Under the pieces are notes generated by a model. That model saw only the letters and a program-made list of their open reading frames with translations, was not told where the DNA came from and did no database searches. This document shows, piece by piece, positions 55,917 through 64,000 of a stretch of DNA of 64,000 nucleotides. Source of the DNA: Stella humosa (GTDB lineage: Bacteria; Pseudomonadota; Alphaproteobacteria; ATCC43930; Allostellaceae); contig NZ_AP019700.1 in the NCBI RefSeq assembly GCF_006738645.1, positions 62,001 to 126,000 of the forward strand, in the 5' to 3' direction. Each line of letters begins with the position of its first letter. The first letter of the stretch is position 1. The translations under genes were made by a program, and so were the position numbers.

Positions 55917-56123
55917 ATGGTAGAAGTGGTTATGGACCCGGCCCGCATCGGGCGGCTGGCCAAGGCGCTGGCATTCATCTGCGGCAAGGACCACCCGACG
56001 ACGGTGGCGCTGCAGACCGCGGCCGAGAGCGGCACGGAACGCGACATCCAGAAGGCGCGTGCCCTGTTCGTGAAGCTGAAGCCCGGCGAGCGCCAGGCCG
56101 CGCTGTCCATGCTGTCGGAGTGA
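55917..56123 (+). CDS. Conserved small hypothetical protein (68 aa)
   Basis: A 68-residue soluble, mostly helical protein (MVEVVMDPARIGRLAKALAF ... GERQAALSMLSE) with one Cys. The chosen ATG at 55917 gives a compact protein; an upstream in-frame codon would add about 33 residues overlapping the divergent gene's start. A Shine-Dalgarno is weak. I recognise no family. Confidence 0.55.
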   Translation: MVEVVMDPARIGRLAKALAFICGKDHPTTVALQTAAESGTERDIQKARALFVKLKPGERQAALSMLSE

Positions 56124-56422
56124 GGGCGGTCGCTGCCGAATTTTCCTAGCGCCCGGCGCGAATTTTGATGCGTTGCAGCATGGGGGCGATCGGGCGGAAA
56201 CAGGCGGCCGACGGGATCGGCTGATCCGGCGATCGGGGGACCTGACTTTAGGGCATTCGCCACTCGCGGGCGCATCCGCCGCTCGCTATGCTCCGGCCCT
56301 CGTCGGCACCGGCCCACGGCCGCGCTAGGGCAACCTGCGCGCCGCCGCTGGCCTTCTCAAGAACCGACCGGATTTTCGCGGTCGCGGCCGGCAGGTCGCG
56401 GGCGCTCCCAGGAGGGAACCAG
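56124..56422. other. 299-base leader upstream of the ABC transporter genes
   Basis: No gene is seen. The stretch should hold the operon promoter; CTATGCT at about 56286-56292 resembles a -10 box but I find no matching -35. The Shine-Dalgarno GGAGGG lies 6 bases before the first ATG. Confidence 0.4.
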
Positions 56423-57790
56423 ATGAGCACAAGCCTATCCGCCAAACTGGCCGCGGCCGCCCCGGCTTTCGCGCTGGCGCTGGCCTTCGGCGTCGCGCTG
56501 GGCACCGGCCCCGCCCTGGCGCAGAAGAAGGTCCAGGTCGAAGTGGCCGCGACCATGCCGGAGTTCGCGCCCCAGGAGCGCGGCATCTGGGACCTCTACG
56601 AGGAACAGAATCCCGGCATCGAGATCAAGCTGATCCAGATCAACGAGGATACCGAGGCGGCCTACAACGCCCGCGTCGCCGCCGGCAACCCGGTCGACAT
56701 CCGCAACAACACCATCCCGGTGCTGGAGAACTACAAGATCTACCAGAACCTGCTGGAGATCGGTTACCCGCACTTCGACCGCCTGAACTATGACGCGCGC
56801 AACATCTTCGAGGTCACCAACGGGGTGAAGGGCTACCTGCCGGCGCTCAACATCCAGCGCGGCAACTTCAGCACCTTCATCTTCTATGGCGACGAGATGA
56901 AGAAGGCCGGCCTCGACCCCAAGACGCAGATCAAGACGGTCGACGACCTGCGCGCCTTCCTGGAGAAGCTGAAGGCCTACACCGCCACCCGTAAGGACCT
57001 GCAATACGTCCTCGACATGGGCTGGCACCCGCTGATGATCGGCCGCGTGATCATCGAGGCCTGGGCCGTCGGCATGGGCGCCAGCAAGGCCGACATCCGC
57101 GCGCTCTATGCCGGCGAGATCAAGTGGACCGACCTCGATCGCAACCCGCTGCTGCCGGCGATCGCGCTCTACAAGGAATTCACCGACAAGGGCTACCTGC
57201 CGCCGAAGTGGTGGCAGCGCGCCTGGGAGACGGAGTTCGAGGCGAGCTTCATCGGCCGCAAGTCGATCCTGACCTTCCACGGCCCCTGGCTGTGGACGAA
57301 GGTGCTGGCGCAGAACCCGCGCGCCGACATCGACGGCTTCTTCTTCCCGCCCAACAAGGACGGGCTGGTGTGGACCGACGGCACGACCCAGCATGGCGGC
57401 TCGGCCCTCTATGAGGTGAACAAGAAGAAGGCCAACCAGGCCGAGACGGTGAAGGCCTTCACTTGGTGGAACGGGCCGGAGGCGGTGAAGCTGCGGGCCG
57501 AGGCGCTGGGCTTCCTGCCGGCGCTCGACGTGTCGTCGGCGGGCGGCGTGAAGCTGACCAACCCGCAGTTCGTGCGGGTCATCAAGCCGGCGCTGGACGC
57601 CAACGTGAAGTTCGACACCAGCGTCAGCGGCCGCCACTCGGCCGAGCGCTGGAAGAAGAAGGGCACGCCCTACGTCCTGACCGACGATGCCTTCGCCCCG
57701 CTGCTGGGCGACTACATCGAAGGCCGGACCGACCTGGCGGGCCTGGCGGCCAAGCTGCAGCAGCGGTGGGACACGGCCTACCAGCGCTGA
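56423..57790 (+). CDS. ABC transporter extracellular substrate-binding protein (carbohydrate type)
   Basis: A 455-residue periplasmic binding protein with a signal peptide of about 34 residues (to ALAQ). The length and two-lobe pattern (e.g. the WTDGTTQHGG and PALDVSS regions) fit family 1 sugar-binding proteins. It has no lipobox. It is the first gene of an operon with two permeases and an ATPase. The ligand is not evident. Confidence 0.85.
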   Translation: MSTSLSAKLAAAAPAFALALAFGVALGTGPALAQKKVQVEVAATMPEFAPQERGIWDLYEEQNPGIEIKLIQINEDTEAAYNARVAAGNPVDIRNNTIPVLENYKIYQNLLEIGYPHFDRLNYDARNIFEVTNGVKGYLPALNIQRGNFSTFIFYGDEMKKAGLDPKTQIKTVDDLRAFLEKLKAYTATRKDLQYVLDMGWHPLMIGRVIIEAWAVGMGASKADIRALYAGEIKWTDLDRNPLLPAIALYKEFTDKGYLPPKWWQRAWETEFEASFIGRKSILTFHGPWLWTKVLAQNPRADIDGFFFPPNKDGLVWTDGTTQHGGSALYEVNKKKANQAETVKAFTWWNGPEAVKLRAEALGFLPALDVSSAGGVKLTNPQFVRVIKPALDANVKFDTSVSGRHSAERWKKKGTPYVLTDDAFAPLLGDYIEGRTDLAGLAAKLQQRWDTAYQR

Positions 57791-57817
57791 CCAGGCTGTC
57801 GCCGGGATAGACGCTTC

Positions 57818-58777
57818 GTGGCGTCCAAAGTCGAGACGACGGCGGCCGGGTCCGGCCGCCGTCGCCGCTTCCGGGCGGGCGGCTGGCGGGAAACCGCGGC
57901 CGACCTGGCCTTCCTGCTGCCCCAGTACCTGCTCTACATCACGCTGACGCTGCTGCCGTTCGCCATCGCCCTGCCGATCCTCTTCACCGACCAGGCCGAT
58001 TTCGTCGACACCAGCATCAAGTATGTCGGGCTCGACAACATCGAGGCGCTGTTCCGGCCGCCGCTCGACGAGCGCTTCTTCGCCGCCGTCCGCCGCACCG
58101 TCATCTTCACGGTACTGAACTACGCGATGGTGTTCGCCTTCGGCTTCATCCTGGCGCTGGCCCTGTTCGAGCTGAAGTCGCGCCTGGTCGGCGTCTTCTT
58201 CACCGTCATCTACGTGCCGTGGATGGTCTCGGGCATCGGCGTCGGCCTGTTGCTGCTGATGCTGTTCTCACCCGACACGGGCACGATCAACCTGGCGCTG
58301 GAGGCCATGGGCCTCGGCCGCAACCTCATCAACATCAAGGACGAATGGACCATGCTGATGGTCCTGCCGGTGATCTATGGCTGGAAGACGGCGGGCTTCA
58401 ACATGGCGATCTTCCTGGGCGGCCTGCTGACGATCCCGCCCGAGACGATCGAGGCGGCCAAGCTCGATGGTGCCCGCTACGTCCAGCGCGTGATCCATGT
58501 CTATGTGCCGCAGATCGTGCCGGCGATCGTCATGGCGACTGTCTTCTGCCTGATCGGGTCGTTCGGCATCTTCGACGAGCTGGTCGGGCTGGGGGCGCTC
58601 TACGGCAACCCCAATGCCGAGTTCCTGTCGATCCTGATCTACAAGCTGGGCTTCAGCAGCGGCCGCGACGGCACCCTGGCCCAGGGCATCACCGCCTCGC
58701 TGGTGGTGTTCTTCCCGCTGCTGATTGCCGCCTTCGCGCTGAACCGCTGGCAGAAGCGCCGGGACTACCGGTCATGA
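57818..58777 (+). CDS. Sugar ABC transporter permease 1 (MalF/UgpA-like)
   Basis: A 319-residue membrane protein with about six transmembrane helices (first near residues 32-55) and the cytoplasmic EAA loop EAAKLDGARYVQRVIHVYVPQI at about 209-230 that contacts the ATPase. The start is GTG at 57818, 27 bases after the binding-protein stop. Confidence 0.88.
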   Translation: MASKVETTAAGSGRRRRFRAGGWRETAADLAFLLPQYLLYITLTLLPFAIALPILFTDQADFVDTSIKYVGLDNIEALFRPPLDERFFAAVRRTVIFTVLNYAMVFAFGFILALALFELKSRLVGVFFTVIYVPWMVSGIGVGLLLLMLFSPDTGTINLALEAMGLGRNLINIKDEWTMLMVLPVIYGWKTAGFNMAIFLGGLLTIPPETIEAAKLDGARYVQRVIHVYVPQIVPAIVMATVFCLIGSFGIFDELVGLGALYGNPNAEFLSILIYKLGFSSGRDGTLAQGITASLVVFFPLLIAAFALNRWQKRRDYRS

Positions 58778-58790
58778 GGGAATCGGGGGC

Positions 58791-59780
58791 ATGAACCGCA
58801 AGGCTCTCCTCGTTGCCGGCCTGGCGATCTATTGCGCGCTGACGCTGGTGCCCTTCTACCTGCTGGCCGTCCGCTCCTTCGTGCCGACGATGGAGGCGAC
58901 GCGCCTGCACCTGTGGGTGCCGCCGCGGCCGGAACTCGAGATGGACGCGCGCATCGGCGACCTCTTCTCGACCTACAATCTCGACAGCCGCGAGCTGCGC
59001 CGGTCGCTCGGCATCAAGGGCTACCTCAACCCGCAGCAGACGCTGCGCGAGATGGTGGCCGACGGCAAGGTCGAGGAGGCGGCGCTGCGCGCCTACCTGG
59101 AGCCCTTCACCAAGTACAACGGCATCCTGACGGTGCTGAAGGGCGGCTTCCTGTCGTCGCTGCTGGCGACGGTGCTGGTGGTCGGCCTGTCGATCGCCAT
59201 CGGCGGCGCGCTCGGCATCGCCACCGGGTCGGTGCTGGCCGGCCTGCGCCGGCGCTGGCACGTCTTCGTCTACAACAGCTACATGCTGAACATGATCATC
59301 CCGCCCCTGATGATCATGCTGCCGCAATACCTGATCCTGGTGCGGTATTTCGGCCTGGGCGACAGCTACCTGTCGCTCATCCTGCTCAACATCAAGGGCA
59401 CGGCGCTCTCGACCATGGTCTTCACCGCCTACATCGCCAGCATCCCCAAGGAGCTGAAGGAGTCCGCCTACATGGACGGCGCCGGCCGGCTCGACTATTT
59501 CGCGCGCATCCTGCTGCCGCTGATGGGCACGCCGTTCGCCGTCTATGCCTCGGTGTCGCTGCCCTGGCAGTGGAACGACCTGATCCACCCGCTGCTGTTC
59601 CTGTCGCCCGAGAAGTACACGCTGCCCGCCTTCATCGCGACGCTGGGCGGCAACCAGTCGACCAACTTCGAGGCGATCTTCTCGGGCGTGCTGCTGTCGC
59701 TGGTGCCGATCCTGGCCATCTACCTGGCCTTGCAGAAACTCTTCATGCGGGCCGCCACCTCGGGCGCGGTAAAGGGCTGA
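58791..59780 (+). CDS. Sugar ABC transporter permease 2 (MalG/UgpE-like) with extra periplasmic segment
   Basis: A 329-residue permease with an N-terminal membrane helix (about 7-28), then a long soluble stretch of roughly 90 residues (about 35-125), before the remaining five helices. The EAA loop reads ESAYMDGAGRLDYFARILLPLM. Ordinary MalG-type permeases have a much shorter first periplasmic loop. It overlaps nothing but sits 13 bases after permease 1. Confidence 0.88.
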   Translation: MNRKALLVAGLAIYCALTLVPFYLLAVRSFVPTMEATRLHLWVPPRPELEMDARIGDLFSTYNLDSRELRRSLGIKGYLNPQQTLREMVADGKVEEAALRAYLEPFTKYNGILTVLKGGFLSSLLATVLVVGLSIAIGGALGIATGSVLAGLRRRWHVFVYNSYMLNMIIPPLMIMLPQYLILVRYFGLGDSYLSLILLNIKGTALSTMVFTAYIASIPKELKESAYMDGAGRLDYFARILLPLMGTPFAVYASVSLPWQWNDLIHPLLFLSPEKYTLPAFIATLGGNQSTNFEAIFSGVLLSLVPILAIYLALQKLFMRAATSGAVKG

Positions 59781-59784
59781 TCGG

Positions 59785-60879
59785 ATGGCGACCCTCGAAC
59801 TTCGCGGCCTGGCCAAGAGCTTCGGCCGCACGCCGGTGCTGGCCGGCCTCGACCTCGCCGTCGCCGACGGCGAGCTGGTGGTGCTGGTCGGCCCGTCCGG
59901 CTGCGGCAAGTCCACCCTGCTGCGCCTGGTGGCCGGGCTGGAGGACGCCACGGCCGGCGACATCCTGCTCGACGGCCGCAGCGTCATCGACGTGCCGGCC
60001 GCCGACCGCGGGGCCGCCATGGTGTTCCAGAGCTACGCGCTCTATCCGCACCAGACCGTCTACGGCAACCTCGCCTTCCCCTTGAAGATGGCCCGCCGGC
60101 CGCGCGCCGAACTGGACGCCAAGGTGCGGGCGGTGGCGGCATTGCTCAACATCGACGGGCTGCTCGACCGGCTGCCGCGCGAGCTGTCGGGCGGCCAGCG
60201 CCAGCGCGTCGCGATGGGCCGGGCGATGATCCGCGAGCCCAGGCTGTTCCTCTTCGACGAGCCGCTCAGCAACCTCGACGTCGAACTGCGGGTGCGCATG
60301 CGGCTCGAGATCGGCCGGCTGCAGCGCGAACTGGGCGTAACCACCCTCTACGTCACCCACGACCAGACCGAGGCGATGACGCTGGCCGACCGCATCGTCG
60401 TGCTGCGCGCGGGCAACGTGGAGCAGATCGGCACGCCGATGGAGGTCTACCACCAGCCGGCGACCCGCTTCGTCGCGGGCTTCATGGGCACGCCGCCGAT
60501 GAACTTCCTGCCGGTGAAGACGATGGCCGAGGAGGCCGGCGGCACCCGCTTCACGCTGGGGCCGGACCTGGCCGTCACCCTGCCGGTCCGGCTGGCTGCC
60601 CAGCCCGAGGTGCTGGGCATCCGGCCCGAGCATATCCACGTCGCCGGGCCGGACGAACCCGGCCGCCTGCCGCCGCTCTCGCACACCAAGCCTGCGGCCG
60701 AGCATCTGGGCGAACGCAGCTACGGCCATGCCAACACGGTCCTGGGCGAGATCGCGCTGCTGCTGCCGGCCGGCGGCACCCTGCCGGACGAGACCCAGGC
60801 CCTGGCGCTGGCGCTCGACGTGGCAGCGCTGCACGCGTTCGCCGCCGATGGCAGCCGGGTCGAGGTCCGGGCGGCCTAG
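59785..60879 (+). CDS. Sugar ABC transporter ATP-binding protein (MalK/UgpC-like)
   Basis: A 364-residue ATPase with Walker A GPSGCGKST at 36-44, LSGGQRQRVAMGRAM, Walker B LFLFDEPLSNLD, the switch His in THDQTEAM and a C-terminal TOBE/regulatory domain. It follows permease 2 by 4 bases and energises the importer. Confidence 0.95.
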   Translation: MATLELRGLAKSFGRTPVLAGLDLAVADGELVVLVGPSGCGKSTLLRLVAGLEDATAGDILLDGRSVIDVPAADRGAAMVFQSYALYPHQTVYGNLAFPLKMARRPRAELDAKVRAVAALLNIDGLLDRLPRELSGGQRQRVAMGRAMIREPRLFLFDEPLSNLDVELRVRMRLEIGRLQRELGVTTLYVTHDQTEAMTLADRIVVLRAGNVEQIGTPMEVYHQPATRFVAGFMGTPPMNFLPVKTMAEEAGGTRFTLGPDLAVTLPVRLAAQPEVLGIRPEHIHVAGPDEPGRLPPLSHTKPAAEHLGERSYGHANTVLGEIALLLPAGGTLPDETQALALALDVAALHAFAADGSRVEVRAA

Positions 60880-60901
60880 GGGCAGGACAGGACGACCGCC
60901 G

Positions 60902-61636
60902 ATGCTGGGGCTCGTCCTGCGCAAGTCGCTCGTCGACACCTGGGATGGCCTGGTGCCGATCTTCGCCGGCAACATCCTGGTGCTGGGGCTGGCGACGATG
61001 GTGGTGACGGCGCTGGAGGCAGCCGCCCGCAGCAATGCCGCCCTGCTGGCGGTCGTGGCGCTGGCTGGTGCGGCCCTGTTGGCGATGACGCTGGCGGCCT
61101 ATGCGGTCCTGGTCGCAGGCTGGGTCGAGCATCGCGCCGTCGACTTGGCGGGTTTGCGCCAGGCGCTGTGGCCGACGGTCCTGCCGGCGGGGCTGGCGGC
61201 GCTGCCGCTGACCGGCCTGGCGATGGGATGCGTCTCCCTGGTCGGTCGGCTCGCCGACGGCGGCACGGCCGGCATCATGGCTGCCACCATCCTGGCGGCG
61301 GCCGGGATCGCGGTGGCCTTGTGGGCGGTCCTGTTGCTGCCGGCGATGGATATGGCTCGGCCGCCCGGCCTGGGGCGGCGGGCGGCGCTGATGGTCTTCG
61401 ACAATCTGGGATATTCGCTGCTCGTGGCAACGATCGCGCTGGCCCTGGCGATCCTGACGGCCGGGCTGCTGCCCGGCATCGGTGGGGCCCTGGTGCTGCT
61501 GCGCAACGCCACCGTCCTGCGGCTGCGGCGCTATCCGGGAGCGCGGCGCCCGGACTGGTCGACGCTGCTAGAAGCGGAAATCCGCCACATGCAGCGGCGA
61601 CCCTGGAAGAGCCTGCTGCTGCCCTGGCGGTCCTGA
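60902..61636 (+). CDS. Polytopic membrane protein at the end of the ABC operon
   Basis: A 244-residue protein with about five hydrophobic helices (near residues 17-40, 46-70, 90-112, 118-145 and 165-195). It shows a loose resemblance to DUF624/YesL-type proteins, which are often encoded with sugar transporters, but I cannot confirm the family. The start lies 22 bases after the ATPase stop and is probably co-transcribed. Confidence 0.6.
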   Translation: MLGLVLRKSLVDTWDGLVPIFAGNILVLGLATMVVTALEAAARSNAALLAVVALAGAALLAMTLAAYAVLVAGWVEHRAVDLAGLRQALWPTVLPAGLAALPLTGLAMGCVSLVGRLADGGTAGIMAATILAAAGIAVALWAVLLLPAMDMARPPGLGRRAALMVFDNLGYSLLVATIALALAILTAGLLPGIGGALVLLRNATVLRLRRYPGARRPDWSTLLEAEIRHMQRRPWKSLLLPWRS

Positions 61637-61709
61637 ATAGGGGGCGGTCCTGAATGCGGGGTGAGAGGCGGGGAGGCCGCATGGCCTCCCCTGGCTCTCG
61701 GGGTGGACC

Positions 61710-61913
61710 CTAGCGCTTGTGCGCTTGGTCGTGCTGGCCGCTGCGCTGGCCGGGATCCTGCGACTGCTGGCCCGGGCTGCCGGGGCGGCGCTGCTCGCCC
61801 TGCTGGGCTTGGTCGCGATCGGCGGGATTCCGGTTGGGATCCTGCTGGTTCTGCTGCTGCTGCGGGTTCGGCTTCTGGGCCGGATTGCTGTTCGGGTTCT
61901 GGGGGTTGGCCAT
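61710..61913 (-). CDS. Small disordered Asn/Gln/Pro-rich protein (67 aa)
   Basis: A 67-residue low-complexity protein rich in Asn, Gln and Pro at the start, with charged Arg/Asp and Gln residues to the end (MANPQNPNSNPAQKPNPQQQ ... DQAHKR). No fold is expected. GGAGA upstream of the ATG supports translation. Similar short low-complexity genes occur in relatives, but a function is not known. Confidence 0.55.
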   Translation of the reverse strand: MANPQNPNSNPAQKPNPQQQQNQQDPNRNPADRDQAQQGEQRRPGSPGQQSQDPGQRSGQHDQAHKR

Positions 61914-62093
61914 GATTATCTCTCCATCGGGTGGGGTTCGATTCTCCGGCCGGAGATAGAGGGACAACCGGCCCCCGGGAGGGGAGTTCCCGGCTGGCGC
62001 CGACTATTTTCCCCGAGCGTGCCACCGCCAGCCGGGCGTCGGCGTTGATCCCGAACGTGCCCCGTTCATCCACCCGGGAAAGACCAACCCACC

Positions 62094-63329
62094 ATGTTCG
62101 AGCCGGAAACGACGGCGCAGCCCGACCTGCGCGGCGGGGTGGCACCCTGGCATGCCGGCGTCACCTTGCCGGAGATGCGGCCGCCGACGGCCGACCTGCG
62201 CTGCGGCGTGCTGATCGTCGGCGCCGGCATCACCGGGTCGCTGATGGCCGAGCACCTGACCCGCATGGGGCTGGACGTGGTCGTCATCGACCGAGAGCGC
62301 CCAGGCTTCGGCAGCACGGCCGCCAGCACCGCCATGCTGCAATGGGAAATCGACACGCCGCTCGGCAAGCTGGCGGACCTCTATGGCTTCGAGCGGGCGG
62401 CACGGATCTACCAGCGCAGCTATGCCGCCGCGCGCGGCCTGTGCGGGGTGATCGACGAGCTGGGGTTGGGCTGCCAGCTCCGCCAGCGGCAGTCCGTCTA
62501 TCTGGCGGCGGGCGATGTCGGCGCGCGTGACCTGCTGGCCGAACATGAATTGCGGACCCGCGCCGGCCTGCCGGGCGATTTCCTCGACTATCGCCTGCTG
62601 CGGCAGAGCTTCGGCTTCGACCGCGAAGCGGCGATCGTCGCCCCCGGATCGGCCGACGCCGACCCGTTGCGCCTGTCGCTGCTGCTGCTGGAAACCGCGA
62701 CCCGGCGCGGTGCCAAGCTGCTGGCGGCCGACGCGGTGGCGTGGAATTCGGGGCTGTCCTCGGTCACGGTCGGATGTGCCGATGGCCGCACGATCGAGGC
62801 CGACCATGTGGTCCTGGCGACCGGCTATGTGATGCCGGACTTCGTGCCGGCCGGCCTGCACCGGCTGGCCTCGAGCTGGGCGGTGGCCACGCCCGTGCAG
62901 CGGCCCGATGCGCTGTGGCCGGAGCGCGCGCTGGTGTGGGAGGCGAGCGAGACCTACGCCTATGCCCGCACCACCGACGACGGCCGCATCGTCATCGGCG
63001 GCGAGGACGACCCCGACCTGATCGAGCCCGACGCCCGCGACCAGGCCATGCCCGACAAGGCGCGTACCCTGCTGGCCAAGCTCCACACCCTGTGGCCGCC
63101 GGCCGTGGCCACGGCCGACTATGTCTGGTCGGGCGTCTTCGGCAGCACGGTGGATGGCCTGCCGCTGATCGGCACGGTGCCGGACCGGCCGCGCATCCAC
63201 GCGGCCTACGGCTATGGCGGCAACGGCATCACCTTCAGTTTCCTGGCCTCCCGCATGATCCACCGCCTGATCGCCGGCGGGCGCGAGGACTGGTTCTCGG
63301 ACTTCGCGATCGACCGCTCCGTTCCGTAG
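62094..63329 (+). CDS. FAD-dependent oxidoreductase of the DAO family
   Basis: A 411-residue amino-acid-oxidase-type flavoprotein. The FAD motif GAGITG is at residues 43-48; the C-terminus holds the second FAD segment VFGSTVDGLPLIG and the GYGGNGITFS region. The first 35 residues precede the Rossmann fold and are not typical. It could be a sarcosine, glycine or D-amino acid oxidase-like enzyme; no partner gene is evident. It converges with the helicase gene by 4 bases. Confidence 0.8.
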   Translation: MFEPETTAQPDLRGGVAPWHAGVTLPEMRPPTADLRCGVLIVGAGITGSLMAEHLTRMGLDVVVIDRERPGFGSTAASTAMLQWEIDTPLGKLADLYGFERAARIYQRSYAAARGLCGVIDELGLGCQLRQRQSVYLAAGDVGARDLLAEHELRTRAGLPGDFLDYRLLRQSFGFDREAAIVAPGSADADPLRLSLLLLETATRRGAKLLAADAVAWNSGLSSVTVGCADGRTIEADHVVLATGYVMPDFVPAGLHRLASSWAVATPVQRPDALWPERALVWEASETYAYARTTDDGRIVIGGEDDPDLIEPDARDQAMPDKARTLLAKLHTLWPPAVATADYVWSGVFGSTVDGLPLIGTVPDRPRIHAAYGYGGNGITFSFLASRMIHRLIAGGREDWFSDFAIDRSVP

Positions 63330-63333
63330 GACC

Positions 63334-64000
63334 CTATCGCCAGATCGCCCGGAGGCGGGCCGCGATGTCGACCGCGCGCCGGGTCGAATCGGTCGCCACC
63401 ACGGTCGGCCGGGCGGGCGGCGGCCAGGACACTTCCTCGAACAGCGGCAGCAGGGCCGGCGGCAGGAAGCGGGTGCGCGCGGCATGGACGTAGCGGTCGC
63501 CGGTCGGCGCCTGCTGGTGGGTGTAGAAGCGGTGCGGCAGCATCAGCGCCAGATGGTCGCGCGCGCGCGTCATGGCGACGTAGAGCAGCCGGCGCTCCTC
63601 CTCGATCTCGTCCGCCCGGCCGGTCGCCAGGTCGGACGGCATGCAGCCATCGACGACGTTCAGCACGTGGACGGCGGTCCACTCCTGCCCCTTGGCGGAA
63701 TGGATGGTCGACAGGATCAGGTAATCCTCGTCCAGGAGCGGCACGCCCGCCTCGTCGCTGGTGGCGCCGGGCGGGTCCAGCGTCAGCTCGGTCAGGAAGC
63801 GTTCGCGGCTGGCATAGCCGGCGGCGATCTGCTCGAGCTGCACCAGATCGGCGGCGCGCGCGGCGGCGTCGGCATGGCGCTCGGCCAGCAGCGGGTCGTA
63901 CCAGGACCGGGCATCGGCCATCTCGGCCGGCCAGCCGGCGGCCCGGCGGTGCAGGCGGCCGACCAGGGCGACGAAGTCCGGCCACAGGGCCTCGGCGCGG
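63334..64000 (-). CDS. UvrD/PcrA-type ATP-dependent helicase (C-terminal part, cut by window edge)
   Basis: The last 222 residues of a superfamily 1 helicase. Motif V lies in ILSTIHSAKGQEW and motif VI in EEERRLLYVAMTRARDHL. The frame is open through base 64000, and the sequence upstream of the internal ATG continues without a stop, so the gene is truncated by the window. The full protein cannot be placed in UvrD, Rep or PcrA. Confidence 0.85.
   Translation of the reverse strand, partial: RAEALWPDFVALVGRLHRRAAGWPAEMADARSWYDPLLAERHADAAARAADLVQLEQIAAGYASRERFLTELTLDPPGATSDEAGVPLLDEDYLILSTIHSAKGQEWTAVHVLNVVDGCMPSDLATGRADEIEEERRLLYVAMTRARDHLALMLPHRFYTHQQAPTGDRYVHAARTRFLPPALLPLFEEVSWPPPARPTVVATDSTRRAVDIAARLRAIWR

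Overview
The window is a chromosomal segment of a high-GC alphaproteobacterium. Evidence for the class includes the addB-murU-amgK-tsaE block, sppA beside ihfB and lapA, a DUF1150 gene after an Hsp20 gene, a TIGR02300-type protein, the rnd-lptC-lptA-lptB-rpoN-ptsN cluster, a complex I NDUFA9-like protein and a FzlA-like glutathione transferase. The mixture looks closest to a Rhodospirillales-type lineage, but I cannot fix the genus. Base composition is even, I see no insertion sequence, prophage, CRISPR array or rRNA operon, and almost every base is coding.

Layout. 1-2577 (minus): addB (cut by the window edge), murU, amgK and tsaE, covering DNA break repair, peptidoglycan recycling and tRNA t6A synthesis, with stop/start overlaps between the last three. 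2729-3751: a thioredoxin-reductase-like ferredoxin-NADP reductase. 3785-11010 (minus): trpF, an ornithine cyclodeaminase-family gene, lapA, ihfB, sppA, rpsA, cmk, aroA. 11242-12695 (plus): TIGR02300 protein, tRNA-Ala, hsp20, DUF1150. 12762-19421 (minus): ptsN, rpoN, lptB, lptA, lptC, kdsD and an RNase D, followed by tRNA-Leu. 19753-26914 (plus): NDUFA9-like protein and the glutamate synthase genes gltD-gltB. 26927-33347: a histidine phosphatase, a small protein, asd behind a ribosome-mediated attenuator, an amidase, a FzlA-like GST, a TPR protein and an epimerase. 33284-36302: an alpha/beta hydrolase and two glycosyltransferases. 36395-41392 (plus): infC, rpmI, rplT, pheS, pheT. 41405-47940 (minus): serC, serA and two tandem cyanophycin-synthetase-like ATP-grasp genes. 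48117-56123: a glycine-zipper protein, tRNA-Thr, threonine aldolase, a secreted protein, an M81 metallopeptidase, a GST, a sulfotransferase coupled to a heme oxygenase, a beta-hydroxyacid dehydrogenase and a 68-residue protein. 56423-61636 (plus): a complete carbohydrate-type ABC transporter and a membrane protein. 61710-64000: a disordered Q/N/P-rich protein, a DAO-family oxidoreductase and the C-terminal part of a UvrD-type helicase.

Most genes are housekeeping. Four loci deserve attention. (1) Upstream of asd there is a TTGACA promoter, an almost leaderless 25-codon peptide with a Thr-Ala-Thr-Thr-Lys-Lys run, and mutually exclusive antiterminator and terminator hairpins: a textbook attenuator sensing aspartate-family amino acids. 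(2) A tandem pair of cyanophycin-synthetase-like ATP-grasp proteins with a degenerate Mur-ligase remnant sits just downstream of serC-serA and may make an unknown peptide-like product. (3) The hsp20 gene has an RpoH-type promoter and a ROSE-like RNA thermometer that masks its Shine-Dalgarno sequence. (4) The serC leader carries a repeated element that may correspond to the alphaproteobacterial serC RNA motif. The rpoN locus is also unusual in lacking hpf and carrying kdsD.
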